Source of the DNA: Clostridia bacterium | GTDB lineage: Bacteria; Bacillota; Clostridia; Oscillospirales; SIG627 | NCBI GenBank assembly: GCA_017453605.1 | Contig: JAFTEP010000257.1 | Location: forward strand, 1-6,000 | Direction of reading: 5' to 3' | DNA: 6,000 bases | Notes under the pieces: generated by a model | Seen by the model: the letters and a program-made list of their open reading frames with translations, nothing else | Told to the model about the DNA's origin: nothing | Databases searched by the model: none | Position numbers and translations under genes: made by a program | Shown here: in pieces, positions 1 to 5,030 of the stretch | How the letters are laid out: every line of letters begins with the position of its first letter | Position numbering within the stretch: position 1 is the stretch's first letter

Positions 1-64
1 AAAGGGCGGGAGCCCTTTGCGGGTCGAGGGCGGAGCCCTCGCGGGGACAAGGGGCGGAGCCCCT
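1..64. repeat. Tandem array of three short GC-rich hairpins
   Basis: Three perfect hairpins follow one another at about 24-bp spacing. Stem 1–7 pairs with 12–18 (loop GGGA), 25–31 pairs with 35–41 (loop GGA), and 50–55 pairs with 59–64 (loop GGA). All share the core GGGC-GGA-GCCC, but the outer stem bases differ from copy to copy (AAAGGGC, CGAGGGC, AGGGGC) and both arms change together, so pairing is kept. The linkers are also alike (GCGGG, GCGGGG). The array begins at the window edge and may extend further left. None of the hairpins is followed by a T-run, so they do not look like intrinsic terminators. The pattern resembles intergenic hairpin repeats of gut Firmicutes; that family assignment is an inference. 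Confidence 0.75.
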
Positions 65-77
65 GAGAAAGCTCCCC

Positions 78-104
78 TCGCCGACGCCGAAAACGGCGGC
101 GAAA
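78..104. repeat. Segment similar to the flank of repeat B (3890–3916)
   Basis: By eye, 23 of 27 positions match 3890–3916 without a gap. Both segments read TCGCCGA-GCC, then an A-run, then GCGGCGAAA, and both are preceded by TCCCC. The segment directly follows the hairpin array at 1–64, just as 3890–3916 follows hairpin repeat B. This suggests that the left end of the window is the distal part of another copy of the same composite repeat. The sequence is GC-biased and low in complexity, so some of the match may be chance. Confidence 0.4.
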
Positions 105-155
105 ACATAACGCCGTGGTATTGCAACTATTCCGCATTCATAATTATCTTCGGCG

Positions 156-185
156 AAAAAATGCGCCTCGTCAGACGGCGAGGCG
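156..185 (-). terminator. Intrinsic terminator, minus strand
   Basis: On the minus strand, CGCCTCG (185–179) pairs perfectly with CGAGGCG (170–164) across an 8-nt loop. Two bases (CA) then precede six T residues (161–156). In the plus direction the same hairpin is followed by a T-run only after about 10 nt, so it would work poorly as a terminator for plus-strand transcription from the left. Confidence 0.6.
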
Positions 186-209
186 GACAAAACGCTTTTT
201 GCCTTTCAT
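171..209 (-). CDS. Possible 12-residue leader peptide
   Basis: On the minus strand an ATG at 209–207 opens the short frame MKGKKRFVRLAV, ending with TGA at 173–171. GAGG (220–217) lies 7 nt upstream of the ATG, a normal Shine-Dalgarno distance. The frame runs through the 5' arm of the terminator hairpin and stops in its loop, so a translating ribosome would disrupt the terminator. The peptide is basic and has no run of a single amino acid that would point to classical amino-acid-sensing attenuation. An ORF this short can arise by chance; its support is its placement. Confidence 0.15.
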   Translation of the reverse strand: MKGKKRFVRLAV

Positions 210-238
210 TCAGACGCCTCTTCCTGTCAGGTAAAAAT

Positions 239-267
239 ATTATACCCCCGAATCCGCGGGAAAGCAA
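239..267 (-). promoter_or_regulatory. Sigma-A-type promoter on the minus strand
   Basis: Read on the minus strand, the -10 box is a perfect TATAAT (244 to 239). It is preceded by a 17-bp spacer (261–245) and a TTGCTT -35 hexamer (267–262), which matches only the TTG of consensus. The sequence upstream of the -35 is A/T-rich. Transcription would start near 232 and run leftward, away from dxs, into the short unit that ends with the terminator at 185–156. Confidence 0.55.
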
Positions 268-342
268 GAGAAAACGAAAAAATAAACTCTTCTTTTGACG
301 CTTAATTTTTCAGATTTTCGAGGATGAGGGTTTTGCGGGGCT

Positions 343-386
343 TTTAAGCATAAAAAAGTTGAATTTTTTTTATTTTTATGCTAAAA
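343..386. promoter_or_regulatory. Inverted repeat overlapping the dxs promoter (possible operator)
   Basis: AGCATAAAAA (347–356) is the exact reverse complement of TTTTTATGCT (373–382). Allowing one mismatch extends the arms to 14 bp (343–356 and 373–386), separated by 16 bp. The -35 box sits between the arms and the right arm covers most of the -10 box. The repeat lies upstream of the expected transcription start, so it would act as DNA (a repressor or dimer site) rather than as RNA structure. The sequence is A/T-rich, which raises the chance of coincidental pairing, but the AGCAT/ATGCT cores make this less likely. Confidence 0.4.
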
Positions 387-387
387 T
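359..387 (+). promoter_or_regulatory. Sigma-A promoter of the dxs operon
   Basis: The -35 hexamer TTGAAT (359–364) matches consensus at four of six bases. A 17-bp spacer (365–381) separates it from the -10 hexamer TAAAAT (382–387), which matches at five of six. An extended -10 TG lies at 379–380. The predicted transcription start is near 394, giving a leader of about 55 nt before the dxs ATG at 449. The promoter lies inside the longest open frame of dxs, so the TTG at 359 and the ATG at 392 cannot be the translation start of this transcript. Confidence 0.75.
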
Positions 388-448
388 AGGTATGTATCGG
401 ACTTTTTCAGACCGCACGGCAAAAATCGACAAAAAAGGCGCAGGAAAA

Positions 449-2296
449 ATGGAAGCTCTGTCAAACGAAAAGCTCAAAAAAATGAGTCTCGCATCGGCGC
501 AAAAACTCGCCGAACGAATAAGAAAGATCCTCGTAGACAACGTCACCGTCACGGGGGGACATCTGGCGAGCAATCTCGGCATCGTCGAGATCAGTCTCGC
601 CGTTTTAAGGTGCTTCGATCCTCCGCGCGACAGGATAATCTACGACACCGGACACCAGAGCTACGTCCATAAGCTCCTTACCGGCAGAGCATCACTGTTT
701 TCCACTCTCCGGCAGGAGGGCGGGATCTCGGGCTTCCCGCGCAGGGACGAATCGCCGTTCGACGCCTTCGGCACGGGTCATTCCTCGACCGGGATCTCCG
801 CGGCTCTGGGATTCTGCGAGGCCGCCAGGCTCTCGGGCGACAACAGCGCGTGGAGCGTCGCGGTCATCGGCGACGGCGCGTTCACCAACGGCATGGTCTT
901 CGAGGCTCTCAACAACGTGCGCCGCGGCGACAAGATAATGATAATCCTCAACGACAACGGGATGAGCATTTCCAAAAACGTCGGCGCGCTCGCCGAACAG
1001 CTCAACAAGCTGAGGACCGGGAGCGGATACTTCGAGGTGATGGAGAAGAGCCGCAAGGCGATCACGTCCATCCCCCTCGTGGGAAAGCCCGTCGCCGGAG
1101 CGATAGTGGGCGTGAAAAAGCGCCTCAAGCGCGCGGTCGTCACGCAGAGCAACGTTTTCGAGCAGTACGGCATAAGGTATTTCGGGCCCGGAGACGGCAA
1201 CGATCTGGCGACCGTCGAAAGGCTGATCCGCGTCGCCAAAAAGCAGAACGCGCCCTGCATCATACATCTGAACACCAAGAAGGGCAAGGGCTTCGAGCCC
1301 GCGGAATCGAGCCCTTCGAGCTATCACAGCGTCGGCTCGAAAAAGAACAGCCCCGAAAAACGCTGCTCGTTCTCGCGCGTCTTCGGGTCGGAATTGATCC
1401 GGCTCGCAGAGGAGGACGAAAAGATCGTCGCGATCACCGCCGCGATGTGCGACGGCGTCGGGCTCGACGGCTTCGCCGAGCGCTTCCCGGAAAGGTTCTT
1501 CGACGTCGGGATCGCCGAGGAACACGCGGTGACCTTCGCCTCCGCGCTCGCCGCGGACGGTCTGAAACCGTATCTCGCGCTCTACAGCACCTTCTTCCAG
1601 CGCGCCTACGACCAGTTCCTCCACGACGCCGCCCTGCAGTCGCTGCCGGTCAACGTCGTCCTCGACCGCGCGGGAGTGGTCGGCGAGGACGGCCCCACGC
1701 ATCACGGGCTCTTCGACGTCTCGATGGCGCTGAATATCCCCGGCGTCTCGATCTCTTCTCCCGCGACCTACCGCGAACTTATAACGGAACTCAAGACCTC
1801 CTCCGCCTCCGGTCCGAGGATAGTGCGCATCCCCAAGGGCGCGCAGGATCAGGCTCTCTGCGAGGCTTTCCCCTGCCGGGAGCCGGTGGAGCTCGCCGGC
1901 GACGTGGACCCCGACTGTCTTTTCGTCGCATACGGCAGGATCACCTCCGCCGCCCTCGGCGCCGCCGCGATCCTCAGGGAGAACGGCCTTCGCGCCGCCG
2001 TGATGAAGATAACGCGCCTCAAGCCGCTCGACGCGGTGAAGATCGAATCCCTCATCGCCGGAAACGGAGCGCCGACGCTCCTTTGCGCCGTCGAGGAAGG
2101 GATGCGGCGCGGCGGATTCGGCGAGGCGCTCGTCGCGGACGCCGCGACCGGGAATCTCGTCTTCGGCGCGAAGGACTTTTTGATCTGCGCCGTGGAGGAC
2201 GAATTCGTGCCTCACGGGAAGACTTCTTCGATGCTCGCGCGCTGCGGGCTCGACGCCGCGAGCATCGCCGGGCGCGTCCTGGAAAAGCTGAAATGA
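449..2296 (+). CDS. dxs: 1-deoxy-D-xylulose-5-phosphate synthase (DXS)
   Basis: Cytoplasmic thiamine-diphosphate enzyme that condenses pyruvate with glyceraldehyde 3-phosphate to give 1-deoxy-D-xylulose 5-phosphate, the entry step of the MEP isoprenoid pathway and a precursor of thiamine and pyridoxal phosphate. From ATG 449 it is 615 aa, close to the family norm of about 620. Visible motifs: GGHLASNLG (36–44) with the active-site His38; GHSST (110–114); the cofactor motif GDG (141–143) through NDN (168–170); IAEEHAVTF (355–363) with catalytic Glu357; the transketolase pyrimidine-binding block with FQRAYDQ near 383–389; and DRAGVVGEDGPTHHG (406–420) with His418, equivalent to E. coli His431. 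The C-terminal transketolase domain is complete. The open frame continues upstream to 359, but that part contains the promoter. ATG 449 is preceded by AGGA at rather short spacing and begins at the usual family N-terminus. The gene overlaps tlyA by 4 bases. Confidence 0.97.
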   Translation: MEALSNEKLKKMSLASAQKLAERIRKILVDNVTVTGGHLASNLGIVEISLAVLRCFDPPRDRIIYDTGHQSYVHKLLTGRASLFSTLRQEGGISGFPRRDESPFDAFGTGHSSTGISAALGFCEAARLSGDNSAWSVAVIGDGAFTNGMVFEALNNVRRGDKIMIILNDNGMSISKNVGALAEQLNKLRTGSGYFEVMEKSRKAITSIPLVGKPVAGAIVGVKKRLKRAVVTQSNVFEQYGIRYFGPGDGNDLATVERLIRVAKKQNAPCIIHLNTKKGKGFEPAESSPSSYHSVGSKKNSPEKRCSFSRVFGSELIRLAEEDEKIVAITAAMCDGVGLDGFAERFPERFFDVGIAEEHAVTFASALAADGLKPYLALYSTFFQRAYDQFLHDAALQSLPVNVVLDRAGVVGEDGPTHHGLFDVSMALNIPGVSISSPATYRELITELKTSSASGPRIVRIPKGAQDQALCEAFPCREPVELAGDVDPDCLFVAYGRITSAALGAAAILRENGLRAAVMKITRLKPLDAVKIESLIAGNGAPTLLCAVEEGMRRGGFGEALVADAATGNLVFGAKDFLICAVEDEFVPHGKTSSMLARCGLDAASIAGRVLEKLK

Positions 2297-3024
2297 TCCG
2301 CGCCGACGTGCTGATCGCCCTGCGCGGACACTGCGCCTCGCGCACTCTCGCCGCGAAGCTGATAAAAGAGGGCAGGGTCTTCGCCGACGGGGTGAAGGTC
2401 ACAAAGCCCTCGCTCGAACTCAAGGAATTCTGTCTGATAGAGATAAAGGACAGCCCGCTGACGCGCTACGTCAGCCGCGGCGGACTCAAGCTCGAAGCGG
2501 CTCTCGACTTTTTCGGGATAGATCCTGCGGGGAAGATCTGCGCGGATATAGGCGCGTCGACCGGGGGCTTCACCGACTGCCTTATAAAGCGCGGCGCGAA
2601 GAAGGTCTTCGCCGTCGACGTCGGGACCGCCCAGCTCCACCCGAGCCTGAGATTTGACAGGCGCGTCGTCTGCATGGAGAACACCGACGCGCGCTCGCTC
2701 TCGCCCTCTTCGTTCGATCCCGCGCCGACGCTTCTGGTCAGCGACCTGAGCTTCATTTCTCAGACGCTCCTTCACGAAACGTTCTTTTCGCTCCTGCCGT
2801 CCGGCGGAGAGCTCGTGACCCTCATAAAGCCGCAGTTCGAAGCGGGAAGACAGGCGCTCGGCAAAAACGGCGTGGTAAAAAGCGACGCGGACGTCACCCG
2901 CGCCGTGGACAGGGTCACTCTCAGCGCGATCTCTCACGGCTTCGAGCTCGTCGGGACCGTCCCCTCGCCCGTCCCCGGCGGCGACGGCAACAGAGAGCTT
3001 CTGATGTACTGCAGGAAAAGATAA
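2293..3024 (+). CDS. tlyA: TlyA family rRNA 2'-O-methyltransferase (S4 + FtsJ-like domains)
   Basis: The product is 243 aa. An N-terminal S4 RNA-binding domain (about 3–60, ADVLIALRG…SRTLAAKLIKEGRVFADG) is followed by a Rossmann methyltransferase domain. The linker YVSRGGLKL (59–67) carries Lys66; the SAM-binding motif DIGASTGGFTD spans 85–95; SDLSFIS (150–156) and LIKPQFEAGR (177–186) follow; and GGDGNRE lies near 229–235. These supply the K-D-K-E set typical of the fold. Characterised members use S-adenosylmethionine to methylate the ribose of C1920 in 23S rRNA, and in the longer TlyA type also C1409 in 16S rRNA; in mycobacteria loss gives capreomycin resistance. This protein lacks the C-terminal tail of Bacillus YqxC (about 280 aa), so it may be the shorter type, but I cannot decide its target. 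The haemolysin name used for some homologues should be treated with caution. ATG overlaps the dxs stop (ATGA), implying translational coupling. Confidence 0.93.
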   Translation: MIRADVLIALRGHCASRTLAAKLIKEGRVFADGVKVTKPSLELKEFCLIEIKDSPLTRYVSRGGLKLEAALDFFGIDPAGKICADIGASTGGFTDCLIKRGAKKVFAVDVGTAQLHPSLRFDRRVVCMENTDARSLSPSSFDPAPTLLVSDLSFISQTLLHETFFSLLPSGGELVTLIKPQFEAGRQALGKNGVVKSDADVTRAVDRVTLSAISHGFELVGTVPSPVPGGDGNRELLMYCRKR

Positions 3025-3067
3025 CCCCCGCGAGTTCGAAAAAAGATATTACAGGAAGCGAAGATAA

Positions 3068-3414
3068 TTGAGACAAAACGAAAAGATGAAATCTTTTGCG
3101 AAAGATCTTCGCATAAATATGACCAAAGAGGAAAACATCTCTGGTTTAATTTTTTGAGTCTTCTTCCCGTAACGGTAAACCGTCAGAGGATCATAGGACC
3201 GTACATCGTCGATTTTTACTGCGCAAAAGCAAAACTCGTCATCGAGCTTGACGGTTCTCAGCACTCCGAACAAGAGGGGTATGAGTCCGATCTCGTCAGA
3301 GACAGATACCAATCGGGTCTGGGAATGAGCGTTCTGAGATTCACAAATCAACAGATCAATACCTGTTTTGACTGGGTTTGTGGCACGATCCGGGATCGGT
3401 TGAAACTCGCCTGA
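3068..3414 (+). pseudogene. DUF559 protein (Vsr-like nuclease fold), frameshifted
   Basis: Two adjacent frames together make one complete DUF559 protein of about 115 aa. The first runs from TTG 3068 (AGGAAG at 3053–3058, 9 nt upstream) and reads LRQNEKMKSFAKDLR…NMTKEE. The second starts at CAT 3136 and reads HLWFNFL, then RQRIIGPYIVDFYCAKAKLV, IELDGSQH and VLRFTN, ending at TGA 3412. The join falls in an A4 run (3132–3135): one extra A would give TKEEKHLW, the usual family sequence. As it stands, frame 1 stops at TGA 3155–3157 after about 29 codons. DUF559 proteins have a PD-(D/E)xK-type fold related to very-short-patch repair endonucleases; the likely active-site acids are in VDFYC and ELDG. 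Base composition is more A/T-rich than the neighbours, suggesting acquisition. A one-base sequencing or assembly error, or weak -1 slippage at GGAAAAC, cannot be excluded. It lies between tlyA and hairpin repeats. Confidence 0.85.
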
Positions 3415-3420
3415 TCGCTT

Positions 3421-3462
3421 GCCGCTCCGCCGACGCTTTCGGCGCCGGCGAGGGCAGCGGAG
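3421..3462. repeat. GC-rich inverted repeat after the DUF559 pseudogene
   Basis: CTCCGC (3425–3430) pairs with GCGGAG (3457–3462). In an alternative fold, GCCGA (3429–3433) pairs with TCGGC (3439–3443). No T-run follows, so it is not a standard terminator. It lies seven bases past the pseudogene stop codon and just before repeat A, and may be a decayed part of the same repeat family. Confidence 0.4.
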
Positions 3463-3475
3463 TGTAAATGGGCTA

Positions 3476-3567
3476 TGGGGACCCCTCATCCGGGCGTTCC
3501 ACGCCCACCTTCCCCCAAGGGGGAAGGCCTAAAGAGCGGCACTTTCAATTCTATCTTAACAGAAAAC
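3476..3567 (-). repeat. Composite hairpin repeat, copy A (inverted relative to B and C)
   Basis: Read on the minus strand, this copy has the same parts in the same order and spacing as copy C. They are: an 11-nt box GTTTTCTGTTA (3567–3557), identical in C; AAAG (3545–3542); GCCGC (3540–3536); six variable bases; then GGC and the main hairpin. The main hairpin is CCTTCCCCC/GGGGGAAGG (3508–3516 with 3519–3527, a 9-bp stem). A second hairpin GGGCGT/ACGCCC (3492–3497 with 3501–3506, a 6-bp stem whose minus-strand loop is GGA) follows, and the end reads GGATGAGGGG. Compared with C, both hairpin stems have changed sequence but kept pairing. The unit looks like a non-coding REP- or MITE-like element. 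Confidence 0.75.
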
Positions 3568-3652
3568 AAATACATTTCTGTAAATCTTTTAAGAAACCAT
3601 TCTGATTGTTTGAGAGAATCAAAAAGAAAAATCGAATTATCAAAATACACGC

Positions 3653-3667
3653 AACAAACTGTTTGTT
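3653..3667. promoter_or_regulatory. 15-bp palindrome (possible protein-binding site)
   Basis: AACAAAC (3653–3659) and GTTTGTT (3661–3667) form a perfect inverted repeat about a single central T. It sits in the A/T-rich segment directly upstream of repeat B, where copies A and C have their conserved CTGTTA box; CTGTT occurs here too. It may therefore be the B version of the repeat's 5' box rather than a separate operator. No promoter or intact gene is next to it. Confidence 0.3.
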
Positions 3668-3678
3668 AATCAGCAACT

Positions 3679-3866
3679 AAAGGTGCGGTATATAGGCTTC
3701 CCCCTGGAGGCGCCGAAGGCGCGACGCGGGAGTGAATGACCGTCCGGCGGACGGTCAGAGCCGCGGCGAGACCGAGCCTCAGCGAGACAGCTGTCGCCGC
3801 GCCTCGGGGTCCCCGACGCGAGGAACGCAGCGGCGGGGTGTGCGCGCGACTGATGAGGGGACACCG
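3679..3866 (+). repeat. Composite hairpin repeat, copy B (internally expanded)
   Basis: The copy starts with AAAG, TGC-G and six A/T bases before AGGCTTCCCCCTGGAGG (3694–3710), which is identical to 3992–4008 in copy C. It ends with the 19-nt sequence 3848–3866, identical to 4028–4046. Between these shared ends B is 118 bp longer than C. The extra material is itself rich in hairpins: GCGCC/GGCGC around a GAA loop near 3710–3722; a perfect 9-bp stem 3737–3745 with 3749–3757 (loop GGC); the 10-bp palindrome GACAGCTGTC (3786–3795); and TCGGGG/CCCCGA (3804–3809 with 3811–3816). The downstream flank 3890–3916 resembles 78–104. No coding potential is supported on either strand. Confidence 0.7.
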
Positions 3867-3954
3867 CATCAACAACCACTCCGTCCCCATCGCCGATGCC
3901 AAAAGCAGCGGCGAAAGACAAATGCGTCAAAGTTGAAATACACAAAACACTTCG

Positions 3955-4046
3955 GTTTTCTGTTATGTCATAACCAAAGCTGCCGCCGATAAGGCTTCCC
4001 CCTGGAGGGGAAGCTGTCAGCGCAGCTGACTGATGAGGGGACACCG
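3955..4046 (+). repeat. Composite hairpin repeat, copy C (compact form)
   Basis: This is the clearest unit. Its parts are: GTTTTCTGTTA (3955–3965), with a small GTTAT/ATAAC hairpin at 3962–3974; AAAG (3976–3979); GCCGC (3982–3986); six bases; the main hairpin GCTTCCCC/GGGGAAGC (8-bp stem, 3994–4013 region); a second hairpin GTCAGC/GCTGAC (6-bp stem, loop GCA, about 4016–4030); and the tail TGATGAGGGGACACCG (4031–4046). It lies 123 bp upstream of nadK. No T-run follows, so it is not an obvious terminator, although in RNA it could stabilise transcript ends. Confidence 0.75.
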
Positions 4047-4169
4047 TTCCCCATATCCGATCAGCCCCCCTCGTCTGAGCCGAAGCGAAGACGAAAAAAC
4101 ACGCCTGATTTCTAATAAATCCCGATATTTTGGAGGTGCGGGGCAAATTTATGTCCCGGAGAAGATCTT
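4047..4169 (+). other. Leader region of nadK; no gene
   Basis: This stretch follows repeat C. Its first part (CCCCAT, CCGAT, then GAAGCGAAGACGA) loosely resembles the sequence after repeat B. An SD-like TGGAGGTG (4131–4138) precedes an ATG at 4151 that is out of frame with nadK and opens an ORF I judge spurious. The real nadK binding site is GGAGA (4158–4162), 7 nt before ATG 4170. I see no convincing -35/-10 pair, so nadK may depend on read-through from dxs–tlyA. No intrinsic terminator is visible after tlyA to prevent this. Confidence 0.45.
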
Positions 4170-4994
4170 ATGAAAACGATCGCCGTTTATCCCAACGCCC
4201 TCAAGGACAGCGGGCTCGTGCTGACCGACCGGATCTGCGAAAAGCTGATCTCGCTCGGAGCCGAGGTGCGCGCACCGGAGGGCTCCGCGCTGAAAAGCCG
4301 GCCCGGACTGATCTTCGCGGACGGCGCCGACGCGCTTCTCGACGGAGCGGAGCTGATCGTGACGGTCGGCGGCGACGGAACGATCCTTCACGCCGCGCCG
4401 CTCGCCGCGAGAAAAAACGTGCCGCTTCTCGGAGTGAATCTCGGGCGCGTCGGCTTCATGGCGGGCGTCGAGCCGGACGAGCTCGACAGGCTCGGCAGGC
4501 TCTTCGACGGGAGCTATCTCGTGGAGGAGCGCATGATGCTCGACGTGAGCGTCAACCAGAAACAGATCGCGCTCGCGCTCAACGACGCCGTCGTCACCGC
4601 GCAGGGCAGACGCCGCCTTCTGGAGACCGCGCTCTATGAAAACGACCGCTCTATCGGAGCGTTCCGCGGAGACGGGCTCATCATCTCGACCCCGACCGGC
4701 TCCACCGCCTACAGCCTCAGCGCGGGCGGACCCGTGGTCGATCCGGGCCTGCCGCTGATCCTCGCGGTCCCCGTGTGCCCCCATTCACTTGGAGCGCGCC
4801 CGATAGTTTTCAGCCCGGACGCGATCCTCGGGGTCAGGACCGACGGCGCGGCGTCGCTGACAGTCGACGGCTGCGATCCGGTGATCCTTGGCGAGGGAGA
4901 CCTCGTCAGAGTCACGCGCGCCGAGCCCGTGACGAGGCTCGTGAGCCTGAAGGACCGGCAGTTTTTCACCTCCGCAAAAAGCAATTTCTCGTGA
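4170..4994 (+). CDS. nadK: NAD kinase
   Basis: Phosphorylates NAD at the 2'-hydroxyl of its adenosine ribose, using ATP (or polyphosphate in some members), to make NADP in the cytoplasm. At 274 aa it has the usual length. Motifs in order: GGDGT (67–71), the hallmark phosphate-binding and catalytic loop; NLGRVGFM (90–97); the NAD-contacting LNDAVV (137–142), with Asp where many members have Glu; GDGLIISTPTGSTAYSLSAGGP (167–188); and CPHSLGARPIV (203–213). The C-terminal beta-rich region, including the VDGCDP turn, is complete. The start is set by GGAGA 7 nt upstream and by the expected beta-strand MKTIAVYPN. It ends 36 bp before argR. NADPH from this enzyme feeds the reductive steps of the MEP pathway that begins with the dxs product. 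Confidence 0.96.
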   Translation: MKTIAVYPNALKDSGLVLTDRICEKLISLGAEVRAPEGSALKSRPGLIFADGADALLDGAELIVTVGGDGTILHAAPLAARKNVPLLGVNLGRVGFMAGVEPDELDRLGRLFDGSYLVEERMMLDVSVNQKQIALALNDAVVTAQGRRRLLETALYENDRSIGAFRGDGLIISTPTGSTAYSLSAGGPVVDPGLPLILAVPVCPHSLGARPIVFSPDAILGVRTDGAASLTVDGCDPVILGEGDLVRVTRAEPVTRLVSLKDRQFFTSAKSNFS

Positions 4995-4999
4995 AAAAA

Positions 5000-5014
5000 C
5001 AGCTTTTATAGCTG
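5000..5014 (+). other. Small intercistronic hairpin between nadK and argR
   Basis: CAGCT (5000–5004) pairs with AGCTG (5010–5014) around a TTTAT loop. It sits six bases after the nadK stop and just before the argR ribosome binding site (AAGGGA, 5019–5024). It is too weak and lacks a 3' T-run, so termination is unlikely; it could tune argR translation or RNA stability. I saw no clear ARG-box palindrome here. Confidence 0.25.
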
Positions 5015-5030
5015 AAGAAAGGGAACGACA

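Larger units (their letters stand above)
156..232 (-). ncRNA. Candidate short RNA or attenuated leader transcribed away from dxs
   Basis: A consensus -10 box upstream and an intrinsic terminator downstream define a possible transcript of about 77 nt on the minus strand. Two mutually exclusive pairings are visible. GAGGCG at 220–215 can pair with CGCCTC at 185–180, or that same CGCCTC, plus one more base, can form the terminator stem with CGAGGCG at 170–164. This is the usual logic of a transcription attenuator. A ribosome binding site (AGGAAGAGG, 225–217) and a 12-codon ORF (209–171) lie in the same RNA, and the first pairing would mask the GAGG of that site. I do not recognise a known RNA family. 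Any gene it controls would lie left of the window; alternatively it is a free-standing small RNA. Confidence 0.35.

Noticed and set aside
17..298. 93-aa plus-strand ORF at the left end
   Set aside because: It starts with TTG inside a hairpin repeat, has no ribosome binding site, overlaps the minus-strand promoter and terminator, and its product is low-complexity with no recognisable family.
692..2215. 507-aa minus-strand ORF antisense to dxs
   Set aside because: A shadow of G/C-ending codons in dxs. Its composition is rich in R, G, E and D, with no domain, while the plus frame is an unmistakable DXS.
850..2292. Long upstream extension of the tlyA frame across dxs
   Set aside because: An arginine-rich out-of-frame translation of dxs. 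TlyA homology begins exactly at ATG 2293, which overlaps the dxs stop codon.
3049..3489. 146-aa minus-strand ORF over the DUF559 pseudogene
   Set aside because: Antisense to a clear DUF559 coding sequence and running into repeat A. No family resemblance.
3471..3540. Repeat A as an intrinsic terminator for the DUF559 gene
   Set aside because: The hairpins are strong but no T-run follows in either direction, and the same unit occurs elsewhere without an upstream gene.
3476..4046. CRISPR array
   Set aside because: The copies differ in length and orientation, are not evenly spaced, and consist of multi-part hairpins. There are no uniform spacers or cas genes.
4090..4131. Promoter for nadK
   Set aside because: TAATAA and TATTTT could serve as -10 boxes, but no acceptable -35 lies 16–18 bp upstream of either.
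3670..4146. Minus-strand ORFs of 158 and 78 aa through repeats B and C
   Set aside because: They are translations of the hairpin repeats; the peptide VSPHQS appears twice only because the repeat occurs twice in the same frame. No start signals or family were seen.
4130..4639. 169-aa ORF overlapping the start of nadK, preceded by TGGAGGTG
   Set aside because: The SD-like site is attractive, but the product is an arginine-rich frame shift of nadK without any domain. nadK has its own well-spaced site at 4158–4162.
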